Assembly (NCBI GenBank): GCA_023419535.1
Contig: JAEZXX010000051.1
Coordinates: 3,513-67,512 of the forward strand
DNA: 64,000 nt
Direction: 5' to 3'
DNA from: Pseudomonadota bacterium
GTDB taxonomy: Bacteria; Pseudomonadota; Alphaproteobacteria; Rhizobiales; Rhizobiaceae
Shown here: positions 43,391-52,113 of the stretch, one piece after another
Layout: each line of letters opens with the position of its first letter
How positions within the stretch are numbered: position 1 is the first letter of the stretch
Notes under the pieces: generated by a model
Database searches by the model: none
Seen by the model: only the letters and a program-made list of their open reading frames with translations
What the model was told of the DNA's origin: nothing
Translations under genes and position numbers: made by a program

Positions 43391-44853
43391 GGCCTGACCC
43401 CGTCAGCGGACCGCCGGATCGCGGCTTTCATGCCTTGCGTCAGCATGACCGTCAGATGCGGGAGGACGGCGTCTCGAAGGCCGGTTCGGATGCCGGAAGG
43501 CATGAAACCCGTGAGGGTGGCGAGGGCGTCGAAGACCGCTTCGGCCTTCGGCGCGACGCTCGAAACCCGGCTGGCGATCTCCGCCTCTCGAGGGTCGCGC
43601 AATGCGTAGCGAGATCCGTCGGCACGCTGCCCGAGCGCATAGTGCATCCAACTCGCCACCGCGAAGGCGAATGGTTCGGGATCGGCGCCTTCCGCCAGGG
43701 CGGCGAAGATTCGAGGCGGCAGCTTCTGCGTGCCGTCCATCGCGATCTGATACGTCAGGTGCCGGATGGCCGGATTGCGGAACCGCGCGAGAAGATCGTT
43801 GCGATAGGCGTCGAGGTCGATCCCCGGCAGCGGCGGCAGCGTACGGGCCGCCGCCGTCATCTGCCGTTCGGCGAGACCGGCGAGGCTCGCGTCCTGCATC
43901 GCCTCCGATACGGTCTCGTACCCTGCGCCGAAGCCGGCATAGGCCAGAAGCGAATGTGCGCCGTTCAGCATGCGCAGCTTCATGGCCTCGAAGGGCAGAA
44001 CGTCGGGGACGAACAGGGCGCCGCCGGCTTCCCAATGGGGCCGTTCGCCGGCGAAATCGTCCTCGATCACCCATTGAGTGAAAGGCTCGGTCTCGACCGC
44101 CGCCCGATCCTGCGCACCGATCAATCCGGCCGCGTCGCGGAACGTGGTCTCCGTCGCGGCAGGCGTGATGCGATCCACCATGGTGGATGGAAACCGTACG
44201 TTGTTGTCGACGAAGTCCCGGAGGTCGGGCCGGGTGCGCGCGGCGAAGGCCGTCACGAGGCGGCGAAGGACCCGTCCGTTGTGCGGAAGGTTGTCGCAGG
44301 AGACGATGGTGAGCGGGCCTGCCTCGTCCGCCATCCGCCGTGCGAGACCGGCCACGAGAAAGCCGACGACGCCACGCGGGTTCGAAGGGTTCGAAAGATC
44401 GTGTCGGACGGCATCGTGGCTCTCGTCGAGGCCACCGGTCGCCGGGTCGAGACCGTAGGCCTTCTCGGTCACCGTCAAGGTGACGATCCGCACCGCCGGG
44501 TCCGCGATCGCCTTAACGACCGCCTCGGGGTCGTCCGGAGCGACCAGCACATCGGCGATGCTGCCGACGATCCGAGCGCTCGGCCCTTCCGGTGCGCGGA
44601 CGAGAAGCATGTAGAGTCCCGCCTGCGGGTTCAGGCCCTGCGCTGCTTCCGGGCTGCGCAGGCTGACGCCGCGGATCCGCCAGTTTCCCCCGCGCGCGGC
44701 CAGCGCGGCATCGGTGTAGACCGCCTGATGCGCCTTGTGGAACGCGCCGAGGCCCAGATGGACGATGCCGACGCCGTGCGCCTCCGGCTCGTAGCCCGGG
44801 ACCGCGATATCGCGCCCGATCGGTTTGGTGGACGGCGAGAGGCGCGGGGTCAC
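43387..44853 (-). CDS. uxuB: D-mannonate oxidoreductase / fructuronate reductase
   Basis: 488 residues, polyol-specific long-chain dehydrogenase family. N-terminal HLGLGAFHKAHQAVYTD (NAD-binding, about 32-48), SCDNLPHNGRVLRRLV and the catalytic-lysine region PFEAMKLRMLNGAHSLLAYAG (about 293-313). It interconverts fructuronate and mannonate; UxuA next to it then dehydrates mannonate to 2-keto-3-deoxygluconate. The GTG start at 44853 overlaps the uxuA stop (GTGA). Confidence 0.92.
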   Translation of the reverse strand: MTPRLSPSTKPIGRDIAVPGYEPEAHGVGIVHLGLGAFHKAHQAVYTDAALAARGGNWRIRGVSLRSPEAAQGLNPQAGLYMLLVRAPEGPSARIVGSIADVLVAPDDPEAVVKAIADPAVRIVTLTVTEKAYGLDPATGGLDESHDAVRHDLSNPSNPRGVVGFLVAGLARRMADEAGPLTIVSCDNLPHNGRVLRRLVTAFAARTRPDLRDFVDNNVRFPSTMVDRITPAATETTFRDAAGLIGAQDRAAVETEPFTQWVIEDDFAGERPHWEAGGALFVPDVLPFEAMKLRMLNGAHSLLAYAGFGAGYETVSEAMQDASLAGLAERQMTAAARTLPPLPGIDLDAYRNDLLARFRNPAIRHLTYQIAMDGTQKLPPRIFAALAEGADPEPFAFAVASWMHYALGQRADGSRYALRDPREAEIASRVSSVAPKAEAVFDALATLTGFMPSGIRTGLRDAVLPHLTVMLTQGMKAAIRRSADGVRP

Positions 44854-46067
44854 GCCCGCACCGAAACGATCGGATGGGTGAGTGCCGTCATGATGCCGCG
44901 CAGCTCGGCCAGGCCCTTGAGGCGCCCGATCGTCGGGTAGCCGGGCTGCCCCTTGCGGCCGAGATCGTCGATGATGTCCTGCCCGTGGTCGGGGCGCATC
45001 GGAATCTGGTGGTCGGCCCGTCCTTCCGCCTTGCGGCGCGCCTCCTCGGCCACGATCGCCGCGATCAGCGCCACCATGTCGGTACCGCCGCCCAGATGCT
45101 CGGCTTCGTGGAACGACGCCGGCACGCCGGGCTCCTCCAGCGTGACGTTGCGCAGGTGGATGAAGTGCACGCGCGGAGCGAACTCGCTCATGATCGCCGG
45201 CAGGTCGTTGTCCGGCCGCGCCCCGAGCGAGCCGGAGCACAGCGTCATTCCGTTGGCCGGGCTGTCCACGGCGTCGAGGATCGCGCGGTAGTGCGCGGCG
45301 TTCGACATGATGCGCGGCAGGCCGAGCAGCGGGAACGGCGGATCGTCCGGGTGGCAGCAGAGCCGCATGCCGAGCTTCTCGGCCACCGGCACCACCTCTT
45401 CCAGGAAGGCGATGAAGTGGGCGCGAAGCGTCGCCTCGCCGATCTCGTCGTATTCGGCCAGATGCTGCTTGACGTCGGCGATCGACATGCTTTCCGTGGA
45501 GCCCGGAAGCCCGGCCGTCACGTTCGCAGCCAATTGACGCTTGCGGTCCTCGCTCATCGCCTCGAAGCGCCGGGCCGCCTTCACCGCGACCTCTTCGCCG
45601 AACGATTCCGCCGCGCTTTCGCGTTGGAGGATGTGAATGTCGAAGGCGGCGAAATCGTAGAGGTCGAAGCGCATGGCCGTGCCGCCATGCGGGACGCGGA
45701 AGGCGAGGTCGGTGCGCGTCCAGTCGAGGACGGGCATGAAATTGTAGCAGATCGTCTCGAGACCGGCGTCGCAGAGGTTCGCCAGGCTCTCCTTGTAGGC
45801 GGCGATGTGCTCGCGGAACGCGCCCTTCCGCTTCTTGATGTCCTCCGAGACCGGCAGGCTTTCGACCACCTCCCATGAGAGGCCGGAGGGCGAGCCGTCC
45901 TTCGTGCGGCCGATCTCGTCCTGACGGCGTCGGATTTCGTCCAGGGTCCACACCGCCCCGGTCGGAACGTGGTGGAGCGCGCTGACGACACCCTCGACGC
46001 CCGCCTGTCGCATGTCGTCGATCGACGTCAGATCGCGCGGCCCAAACCAACGCCACGTCTGCCGCAT
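44850..46067 (-). CDS. uxuA: Mannonate dehydratase
   Basis: 405 residues, xylose-isomerase-like TIM barrel with metal site. Recognisable UxuA blocks: MRQTWRWFGPRD start, GVEGVVSALHHVPTGAVW, CYNFMPVLDWTRTDL, MRLCCHPDDPP (metal His), LCSGSLGARPDND, VHFIHLRNV and MRPDHGQDI. It dehydrates D-mannonate to 2-keto-3-deoxy-D-gluconate. GAGGAGG precedes the ATG at 46067; the in-frame ATG at 46124 would overlap the divergent promoter. First gene of its operon. Confidence 0.95.
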   Translation of the reverse strand: MRQTWRWFGPRDLTSIDDMRQAGVEGVVSALHHVPTGAVWTLDEIRRRQDEIGRTKDGSPSGLSWEVVESLPVSEDIKKRKGAFREHIAAYKESLANLCDAGLETICYNFMPVLDWTRTDLAFRVPHGGTAMRFDLYDFAAFDIHILQRESAAESFGEEVAVKAARRFEAMSEDRKRQLAANVTAGLPGSTESMSIADVKQHLAEYDEIGEATLRAHFIAFLEEVVPVAEKLGMRLCCHPDDPPFPLLGLPRIMSNAAHYRAILDAVDSPANGMTLCSGSLGARPDNDLPAIMSEFAPRVHFIHLRNVTLEEPGVPASFHEAEHLGGGTDMVALIAAIVAEEARRKAEGRADHQIPMRPDHGQDIIDDLGRKGQPGYPTIGRLKGLAELRGIMTALTHPIVSVRA

Positions 46068-46142
46068 CAAAGCCTCCTCAGATCCGTTTGCCGCCGACAG
46101 CGCACCAGCGATCGACAGGGTCATCTAACAAGAAGTTGACTA

Positions 46143-46166
46143 GTATGGAAGTATGGGAGTATCGAG
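46143..46166 (+). repeat. Three tandem 8-base near-repeats before the GntR gene
   Basis: GTATGGAA, GTATGGGA and GTATCGAG follow one another directly, between the divergent uxuA and GntR genes. They may form part of a GntR binding region, or be chance; the copies are short and imperfect. Confidence 0.3.
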
Positions 46167-46189
46167 AGGGCGGGAGCAGGAGGGACGCC

Positions 46190-46903
46190 GTGTCGACGGT
46201 CGCGCAATTCAAGAATGGCACGGAGCGTGGGGCCGAGCTCGACGCGACCTCGGCCATCGCGCCCCAAATCTACGGCCTCCTTCGCGGCAGGATCGTCGAA
46301 GGCGAGTTGAAGCCGGGAGAGCCGATCTCGGAGACCGAGATCGCGCGGATCTATTCGGTCTCGCGCCAGCCGGTGCGCGAAGCCTTCATCAAGCTCAGCG
46401 AAGCCGGCCTCGTCCAGATCCGGCCCCAAAGGGGCACGTTCATTTCAGCCATCTCCGTCGCCTCGATCATGGAGGCGCGCTTCGTGCGCGAGGCGATCGA
46501 AGCCGATGTGGCGCGGACGGCAGCGGCCAAGGCCTCGCCGGAGAGCGTCGCGATCCTGCGCGATCAGATCGCGCGACAGAAGCGGGTCGCCGAAAGCGAC
46601 GTCCACGCCTTCATGAAGCTCGACGAGCTCTTCCATCGCACCCTCGCCGACGTCGCTGCCGTACCCTTCGCCTGGCGCGTCGTCGAAGACGTCAAGGCGC
46701 AGATGGACCGCATTCGCTACCTCAGCGTCGAAGAGGTCCACGTGCGCAATCTGATCGCCCAGCACGAGGCGATCGTCGAGGCCATCGCGGGCGCCGACCA
46801 GGGCGCGGCCGACGAGGCCATGCGCGCCCATCTGCGCGAGATCCTGCGTTCGCTGCCGGTCATCGCGGCCGCCCATCCCGACCTGTTCGGGACCAAAGTC
46901 TGA
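46190..46903 (+). CDS. GntR-family (FCD) regulator of hexuronate genes
   Basis: 237 residues from GTG 46190, which has AGGAGG upstream. Winged HTH (about 15-85: IYGLLRGRIVEGELKPGEPISETEIARIYSVSRQPVREAFIKL) and C-terminal FCD domain (about 90-225) with the metal-binding pattern (ELFHRTLAD, HEAIVEAIAG). Divergent from uxuAB and co-directional with the TRAP genes 35 bases downstream, so it is placed to control both, like UxuR/ExuR-type regulators. An in-frame ATG at 46088 would run through the promoter region. Confidence 0.9.
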   Translation: MSTVAQFKNGTERGAELDATSAIAPQIYGLLRGRIVEGELKPGEPISETEIARIYSVSRQPVREAFIKLSEAGLVQIRPQRGTFISAISVASIMEARFVREAIEADVARTAAAKASPESVAILRDQIARQKRVAESDVHAFMKLDELFHRTLADVAAVPFAWRVVEDVKAQMDRIRYLSVEEVHVRNLIAQHEAIVEAIAGADQGAADEAMRAHLREILRSLPVIAAAHPDLFGTKV

Positions 46904-46938
46904 ACACCCCACGAAGAATGCCAGGGAGGAGCTACCTT

Positions 46939-47910
46939 ATGACCACGATCCTGAAGACCGGCCTTGCGGCCCTTGCGCTTTCGTCCGCTCTGGCGGGGAG
47001 CGCGTTCGCACAGGAGCTGACGCTGAAGCTCGGCCACCTCGCGAACGAGCAGAACTCCTGGCACAAGGCCGCCCTACGCTTCGGCGAAGAGGTCTCGACC
47101 CGGACCGAGGGCCGCATCGTGGTCGAGGTGTACCCGAACGACTCGCTCGGTCGTGAGATCGATCTGATCAACGGCATGCAGCTTGGGACGGTCGAGATGA
47201 CGATCACCGGCGAGAGCCTGCAGAACTGGGCGCCGATGGCGTCCCTTCTCGCCCTTCCCTACGCCTACGAGACGCTCGAGGAGATGGATGCTGTCGCTTC
47301 CGGAGAGATCGGCGACGAGATCGAGGCGCAGATCGTGGAGCGCGCCCAGGTGCGCCCCCTCGCCTATTTCGCGCGCGGCCCGCGCAATCTGACGGCCAAC
47401 AGCGCGATCACGACGCCCGCCGAGTTGAACGGCCTGCGCATGCGCGTGCCGAACGTTCCGCTCTTCGTCGACGTGTGGTCGGCGCTCGGCGCGCAGCCGA
47501 CGCCCATGGCCTTCTCGGAGGTCTTCACCTCCCTCCAGAACGGCACGATCGCCGGACAGGAGAACCCGCTGGCCCTCATCCAGTCGGCCTCGTTCAACGA
47601 AGTGCAGAGCCATGTGAACCTGACCGAGCATGTCCGCTCGTGGATCTATCTCGCGATCGCCGAGCAGGTCTGGGCGCAGATGTCGGAGGAGGATCAGGCA
47701 CACGTCCAGGAAGCGGCCCGCATCGCACAGGAGTTCGAGCGCGAGCAGTTCCTGGCCGACGAGGAGGCCATCCGCGCCGATCTGGAAGCGAAGGGCATGA
47801 CCTTCACCGAGGTCGACCAGGCGGCTTTCGCCGAGGCCGCTCGCCAGCCGGTCATCGATGCGGTGGACGAGGAACTTCGCCCCATCGTGGAACAGCTCTT
47901 CGCCAACTGA
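46939..47910 (+). CDS. dctP: TRAP transporter substrate-binding protein DctP
   Basis: 323 residues with a signal peptide (about 1-24, cut after AFA). DctP-family features: LGHLANEQNSWHKAALRFGEEVSTRTEGRI, ETLEEMDAVASG, the conserved Arg-bearing stretch LNGLRMRVPNVPLFVDVWSALGAQPTPM (carboxylate-binding Arg) and FTSLQNGTIAGQENPL. GGGAGG before the ATG at 46939. The surrounding uxuA/uxuB genes point to a hexuronate such as glucuronate or galacturonate as ligand. Confidence 0.93.
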   Translation: MTTILKTGLAALALSSALAGSAFAQELTLKLGHLANEQNSWHKAALRFGEEVSTRTEGRIVVEVYPNDSLGREIDLINGMQLGTVEMTITGESLQNWAPMASLLALPYAYETLEEMDAVASGEIGDEIEAQIVERAQVRPLAYFARGPRNLTANSAITTPAELNGLRMRVPNVPLFVDVWSALGAQPTPMAFSEVFTSLQNGTIAGQENPLALIQSASFNEVQSHVNLTEHVRSWIYLAIAEQVWAQMSEEDQAHVQEAARIAQEFEREQFLADEEAIRADLEAKGMTFTEVDQAAFAEAARQPVIDAVDEELRPIVEQLFAN

Positions 47911-47972
47911 CCGCGCCGGTCCATCCCGAGGGGAGGCGCACGGCCTTCCCTCCCTCAGCCAGCGGAGGATCG

Positions 47973-48479
47973 ATGTCTCTCGTCAGCCAACTCCTGCGGT
48001 TCCTGTCGCTCGCCTGCCGGGCGGCCGTGGGACTGACCTTCCTCGCCCTGATCGTGGTCGTGACGATCCAGATCACGACGCGGACCTTCGATCTCCCCTC
48101 CTTCGTCTGGACGGAGGAGCTGTCGCGCTACCTCCTGCTCTACATGGTCGCCTTCGGCATCGGCCTGTCCCTGATGACGGGCGAGTTCGTGGCCGTCGAC
48201 CTTCTCCAGGAGGCGGTCTCCGAGAAGGCGGCATGGTGGATGCGCCTTCTCGCGACCGCGGCGACGGCCGCCCTCGCGGCGGTGATGATCTGGCCCGCCT
48301 GGCGCTTCGTCTCGATCGGCGCCTTCCAGCGCTCTCCGAGCCTTCGCGTCACGATGGACCTCGTCCATGCGAGCGTCTTCGTGCTCTCGGTCCTCCTCTT
48401 TCTCTTTGCCGCGTTGCGGGTGGTGGCCATGCTGGCCGGCACCGACGACGGCCGTCCGCAGCGTCCCGAGGAGGTCTGA
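47973..48479 (+). CDS. dctQ: TRAP transporter small membrane protein DctQ
   Basis: 168 residues, four membrane helices. Typical DctQ features: FVWTEELSRYLLLYMVAFGIGLSLMTGEFVAVDLL. GGAGGATCG precedes the ATG at 47973. It pairs with the large subunit whose gene starts 3 bases after its stop. Confidence 0.92.
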   Translation: MSLVSQLLRFLSLACRAAVGLTFLALIVVVTIQITTRTFDLPSFVWTEELSRYLLLYMVAFGIGLSLMTGEFVAVDLLQEAVSEKAAWWMRLLATAATAALAAVMIWPAWRFVSIGAFQRSPSLRVTMDLVHASVFVLSVLLFLFAALRVVAMLAGTDDGRPQRPEEV

Positions 48480-48482
48480 TCC

Positions 48483-49763
48483 ATGGAACTCGCGCTCCTC
48501 CTCCTGACCTTCGTCGTCACGCTGGCGATCGGCGTGCCGGTCGCCATCTGCCTGGCGCTCGCCTCGCTCGCCTACATGCTGGCGGCGGGCCTCCCGATCG
48601 TGATCCTGCCGCAGCGCATGTATGCCGGCATGGATATCTTCGTGCTCCTGTGCATTCCCGGCTTCATCCTCGCCGGCAATCTGATGAACTACGGTGGCGT
48701 GACCGAACGCATCATACGCCTCGCCAACGCGCTCGTCGGCTGGATGCGCGGCGGGCTCGCCATGGCGAACGTCGCCGATTCCATGATGTTCGGCGGCGTT
48801 TCGGGAACGGCCGTCGCCGACGTCGCGGCCACGGGTTCGGTGATGATCCCCGGCATGAAGAAGTCGGGCTATCCGGCGCCCTTCGCCGCCGCCATCACGG
48901 CCGCCTCCTCCACGGTCGGTCCGATGCTGCCGCCGAGCGTGCCGATGATCATCGTCGGCGCCCTGTCGGGCATCTCGGTCGGTCAGCTCTTTCTGGCGGG
49001 CGCCGTCCCCGGGATCCTGATGGGCATCGGCATGGGCATCACCTGCTACGTCATTTCGGTGCGCCGCAACTATCCGCGCATGCCCTGGCAGGGCTGGAGC
49101 GAGCTCGTGAAGGCGACCGTTTCGGCGTCATGGGCTCTGGCCATGATCGCGCTGATCATCGGCGGCCTCGTCACGGGCATCGCGACGCCCACCGAAACTG
49201 CGATCGTCGCCTGCCTCTACGCCTTCCTCGTCGGCACGCTTGTCTATCGCGAGCTGCCGCTGCGCTCGGTGCCGCGCATCATCATCGACAGCGCAGTCTC
49301 CTCCGCCGGCATTCTGGCGCTGGTGGGCTTCGCCAACGTCTTCGGCTCGATCCTCGCCTCCGAACGCATTCCGCAGGCGCTGGCGACGACGGTGCTCTCG
49401 ATCACCGACAACCCAATCCTCGTCATTCTCCTCATCAACATCCTGCTCCTCATCGTCGGCATGTTCATGGAGACGATCGCGGCGCTGATCATCCTCTTCG
49501 TGCCCCTCCTGACGCTCGCGACCTCGGTCGGCATCGACCCGGTCCACTTCGCGACGTTCGCCGTGCTCAATCTGATGATCGGTCTGACCACCCCGCCGGT
49601 CGGCGTCTGCCTCTTCGTCGCCTGCAACATCGCCCGCATTCCGCTCCTGCCGGTCATCAAGGCGGTGATCCCCTTCCTCCTCTCCAACATCATCGTCCTC
49701 TTCATGGTCTCCTACTACCCGCCCTTCGCCACCTGGCTGCCCTCGACGCTGATGGGGAACTGA
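48483..49763 (+). CDS. dctM: TRAP transporter large membrane protein DctM
   Basis: 426 residues, about 12 membrane segments. Family signatures: YAGMDIFVLLCIPGFILAGNLMN, MFGGVSGTAVADVAATGSVMIP, AAITAASSTVGPMLPPSVPMII, VTGIATPTETAIVACLYA and NLMIGLTTPPVGVCLFV. Forms the sodium-driven pore of the hexuronate TRAP system with DctQ. Confidence 0.95.
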   Translation: MELALLLLTFVVTLAIGVPVAICLALASLAYMLAAGLPIVILPQRMYAGMDIFVLLCIPGFILAGNLMNYGGVTERIIRLANALVGWMRGGLAMANVADSMMFGGVSGTAVADVAATGSVMIPGMKKSGYPAPFAAAITAASSTVGPMLPPSVPMIIVGALSGISVGQLFLAGAVPGILMGIGMGITCYVISVRRNYPRMPWQGWSELVKATVSASWALAMIALIIGGLVTGIATPTETAIVACLYAFLVGTLVYRELPLRSVPRIIIDSAVSSAGILALVGFANVFGSILASERIPQALATTVLSITDNPILVILLINILLLIVGMFMETIAALIILFVPLLTLATSVGIDPVHFATFAVLNLMIGLTTPPVGVCLFVACNIARIPLLPVIKAVIPFLLSNIIVLFMVSYYPPFATWLPSTLMGN

Positions 49764-49768
49764 GGGCG

Positions 49769-50830
49769 ATGCACACGCGGATCTGTCGACTGCACGGCCG
49801 GGGAGACCTTCGGGTCGAGGAAGCGGGTGTTTCGGAGCCCGGGCTGGGTGAGGTCCTGGTCGCGGTCGGAGCGGGCGGCATCTGCGGCTCCGACCTCCAC
49901 TATTTTCAGGACGGCGGCTTCGGCCCGATCCGCGTCCGCGAGCCGATCATCCTCGGTCACGAGGTCGCCGGCACCGTGGTCGCGCTCGGCGACGGCGTGT
50001 CGGCCCTCGCCGTCGGTACGCGCGTCGCACTGAACCCGAGCCGGCCGTGCGGGCAGTGCCGCTACTGCAGCGACGGGCTTCAGCAGCACTGCCTCCACAT
50101 GCGGTTCATGGGGTCGGCCCTTCGCTTCCCGCACGAGCAAGGCGGCTTCCGCGACCGGATCGTGGTGGACGCCGCGCAGTGCGTGCCGCTTTCGAACGAC
50201 GAAGTCTCGATCGGCGAGGCCGCCTGCGCCGAGCCTCTGGCCGTCTGCCTCCATTCCCTCGCGCGGGCCCGCCAGGCCGGAGCCACGCTTAAGGGCGCGT
50301 CCGTGCTCGTCACCGGTGCGGGCCCGATCGGAGCGCTCGTCGTTGCAGCGCTTCGCCACGCGGGAGCCCGCCATATCGTCGTGACCGATCTTCAGGACGA
50401 GGCGCTCGCCGTCGCGCGGCGGATGGGAGCGCACGAAGCGATCAACGTGCGGACGAACTCCGATCGGCTCGAACCCTACGCCGCCGAGAAGGGCACCTTC
50501 GATCTCGCCTTCGAGTGCTCCGCCGCACCGGCGGCCTTCCGATCGGCCGCGGCCTGCCTTCGCCCGCAGGGGACGCTCGTCGCCGTCGGGGTCGGGGGTG
50601 AGGTTCCGATGCCCCTGAACCTCGTCGTCGGCAAGGAGTTGAACGTCGTCGGGACACATCGCTTCGTGGCCGAGTACGCCGAGGCGATCGACCTCATCGA
50701 CCGTCGCGCGATCGACGTCCGGCCGATCATCTCTGCGCAGATCGACCTCGCCCGAGCCGGCGAAGCGTTCGAACTCGCCTCCGATCGGACCCGGGCGGTC
50801 AAGGTCCAGCTGACCTTCGCCGGAGGCTGA
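49769..50830 (+). CDS. L-idonate 5-dehydrogenase-like zinc MDR enzyme
   Basis: 353 residues. Catalytic zinc: Cys in GGICGSDLHYFQDGGFG (about 36-52), HE in ILGHEVAG; structural zinc in NPSRPCGQCRYCSDGLQQHC (about 90-109). Rossmann VTGAGPIGALVVAALRHAG. The GSDLHYF and SRPCG.C..C..G....C pattern together with FMGSA(L)RFPH is typical of IdnD. It probably oxidises L-idonate or a related sugar acid to 5-ketogluconate, extending the sugar-acid range of this locus. It follows dctM by 5 bases. Confidence 0.87.
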   Translation: MHTRICRLHGRGDLRVEEAGVSEPGLGEVLVAVGAGGICGSDLHYFQDGGFGPIRVREPIILGHEVAGTVVALGDGVSALAVGTRVALNPSRPCGQCRYCSDGLQQHCLHMRFMGSALRFPHEQGGFRDRIVVDAAQCVPLSNDEVSIGEAACAEPLAVCLHSLARARQAGATLKGASVLVTGAGPIGALVVAALRHAGARHIVVTDLQDEALAVARRMGAHEAINVRTNSDRLEPYAAEKGTFDLAFECSAAPAAFRSAAACLRPQGTLVAVGVGGEVPMPLNLVVGKELNVVGTHRFVAEYAEAIDLIDRRAIDVRPIISAQIDLARAGEAFELASDRTRAVKVQLTFAGG

Positions 50831-50854
50831 TTGTGAGGGCGGCCGCTCTCGCGT

Positions 50855-50972
50855 TACCGACGCGATCTGCCGGCCGCCGAGATCCATCTCCTCCCCAAGC
50901 GTCACTTCGCGCTGGAAACCCATGCCGGGGATATCGCCGATCCGGTGAGCCCGTTTCCTCGGCGGGCGGTAG
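50855..50972 (+). pseudogene. Alpha/beta hydrolase C-terminal remnant
   Basis: The plus strand reads YRRDLPAAEIHLLPKRHFAL then ETHAGDIADP, close to the end of haloalkane-dehalogenase-like alpha/beta hydrolases (YRRDLP.AEIH.L..GHFALE.....IA..I..FL), where His of RHFALE is the catalytic one. The final helix decays into unrelated sequence and the rest of the gene is gone. Confidence 0.6.
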
Positions 50973-51083
50973 TGGAAGTGGACGGCCTTCCACGCCTGTC
51001 GGACATGCGCGGCTGCAGCGGAGAGGGGAAACTGTCAGGGCGCAGCCGCGTCGCGGCTCCATCCCGGACGCCATGCGGCCAAT

Positions 51084-51119
51084 CTTGCAGTGAAGATGAC
51101 ACTTGCAATCTGACTTGCA
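51084..51119. promoter_or_regulatory. Three CTTGCA repeats upstream of the RpiR gene
   Basis: CTTGCA occurs at 51084-51089, 51102-51107 and 51114-51119, all in the same orientation. The same core (TTGCA/TGCAA) recurs as an inverted pair before the ABC operon at 52030-52045, so it is a good candidate for the RpiR recognition element. Confidence 0.5.
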
Positions 51120-51149
51120 GAGTGTTCCTATTCTCGTCGGAGGACGGGA

Positions 51150-51989
51150 ATGATCTTCGAACGCATCCAGTCGTCGGCTGCCGACCTGACGCCATCCGAG
51201 CAGAAGCTGGTGCGCGAGCTTCTGTCGCGGCCGCGTGATGCGGCGCTCGGCACCGCCGGCGAGTTGGCCAAGCGGATCGGCGTCCACGAGGCGACGGCCT
51301 CGCGCCTCGCCCGCAAGCTCGGCTTCGACACCTATGCCGATTTTCGCGACGCGCTGCGACAGGAATTCATCGTCAAGTCCGATCCCGCTCTGCGGGTGCG
51401 CAGGACGCTCGACGATGCCAGCGATGGCTCGCTTCTGGGCGAACTGATCGCGCAGGAGCAGGACGCCCTGGCGCGACTGCCCGGCTTTGTGACGAGCGAG
51501 GCGATCGACGCGGCCGCGGCCGCGCTGGTCGGCGCGCGCAAGGTCTTCCTCTTCGCCCGCGGCAATGCGGAGGTCCTCTCGGTTCTCGCCGATCGGCGGC
51601 TGCGGCGCATGGGCATCGACACCGTCGTCCTCTCCGGCGACGCGCGCGACCTCGCCGAGCGTCTGGCGACGATGGAGCGGGAGGACGCGCTCCTCGCCTT
51701 CGCCTTCCGCCGAGCGCCGCGCCATTGGCGCATCCTCCTCGATCACGTCGGGACCGTCGGCGCGACGGGGGTCGTCCTGTCCGACGCGCTCGGCCCGTCG
51801 CTTGTGCCCCGCAGCGATCATCTTCTGTTCGCGCCGCGCTCGGGCTCGGAGGAGGTCTTCCAGACCCTGACCGTGCCCATGGCCATCGTGAACGCCCTCA
51901 TCCTGCAGATCGCCCGGCTCGACGAGCGCCGCGCGCTGGAGCGGCTCGAGCGGCTCGGCCAGCTTCTGACGGTGTTCGAGACCGGCTGA
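51150..51989 (+). CDS. RpiR/MurR-family regulator with SIS domain
   Basis: 279 residues. N-terminal HTH_6 domain (about 1-75: LTPSEQKLVRELLSRP, ELAKRIGVHEATASRLARKLGFDTYADFRDALR) and a C-terminal SIS domain (about 120-260: VFLFARGNAEVLSVLADRRLRRMGID), the fold that binds phosphorylated sugars. GGAGGACGGG before the ATG. It lies upstream of, and in line with, the ABC and phosphatase genes, and similar sequence motifs precede both, so it likely regulates them in response to a phospho-sugar or similar ligand. Confidence 0.9.
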   Translation: MIFERIQSSAADLTPSEQKLVRELLSRPRDAALGTAGELAKRIGVHEATASRLARKLGFDTYADFRDALRQEFIVKSDPALRVRRTLDDASDGSLLGELIAQEQDALARLPGFVTSEAIDAAAAALVGARKVFLFARGNAEVLSVLADRRLRRMGIDTVVLSGDARDLAERLATMEREDALLAFAFRRAPRHWRILLDHVGTVGATGVVLSDALGPSLVPRSDHLLFAPRSGSEEVFQTLTVPMAIVNALILQIARLDERRALERLERLGQLLTVFETG

Positions 51990-52029
51990 ACCGGAACCGA
52001 CAGGCGGGGGCGGATCCGCGTCCGCCGCC

Positions 52030-52065
52030 TGCAAGAAAGTTTGCATGTCACATACGCGTTGCAAG
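52030..52065. promoter_or_regulatory. Inverted TGCAA-N6-TTGCA plus TTGCAA, probable RpiR operator
   Basis: TGCAA (52030-52034) and TTGCA (52041-52045) are perfectly inverted around GAAAGT, with another TTGCAA palindrome at 52059-52064. It is about 50-85 bases before the binding-protein start and shares its core with the repeats before the RpiR gene. Confidence 0.55.
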
Positions 52066-52113
52066 TTCATGCGCATAAGGCCGGCGCAAAGACCGGCTCC
52101 TCGGAGGAAACCC

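Larger units (their letters stand above)
50831..51149. other. Intergenic region with a gene scrap and regulator sites
   Basis: Holds the C-terminal scrap of an alpha/beta hydrolase gene (50855-50972) and, at 51084-51119, the CTTGCA repeats upstream of the RpiR gene. No further gene is supported. Confidence 0.5.

Noticed and set aside
47858..49768. Upstream extension of the idonate dehydrogenase frame
   Set aside because: Runs through dctQ and dctM out of frame and is Arg/Pro/His-rich; the true start is the ATG at 49769.
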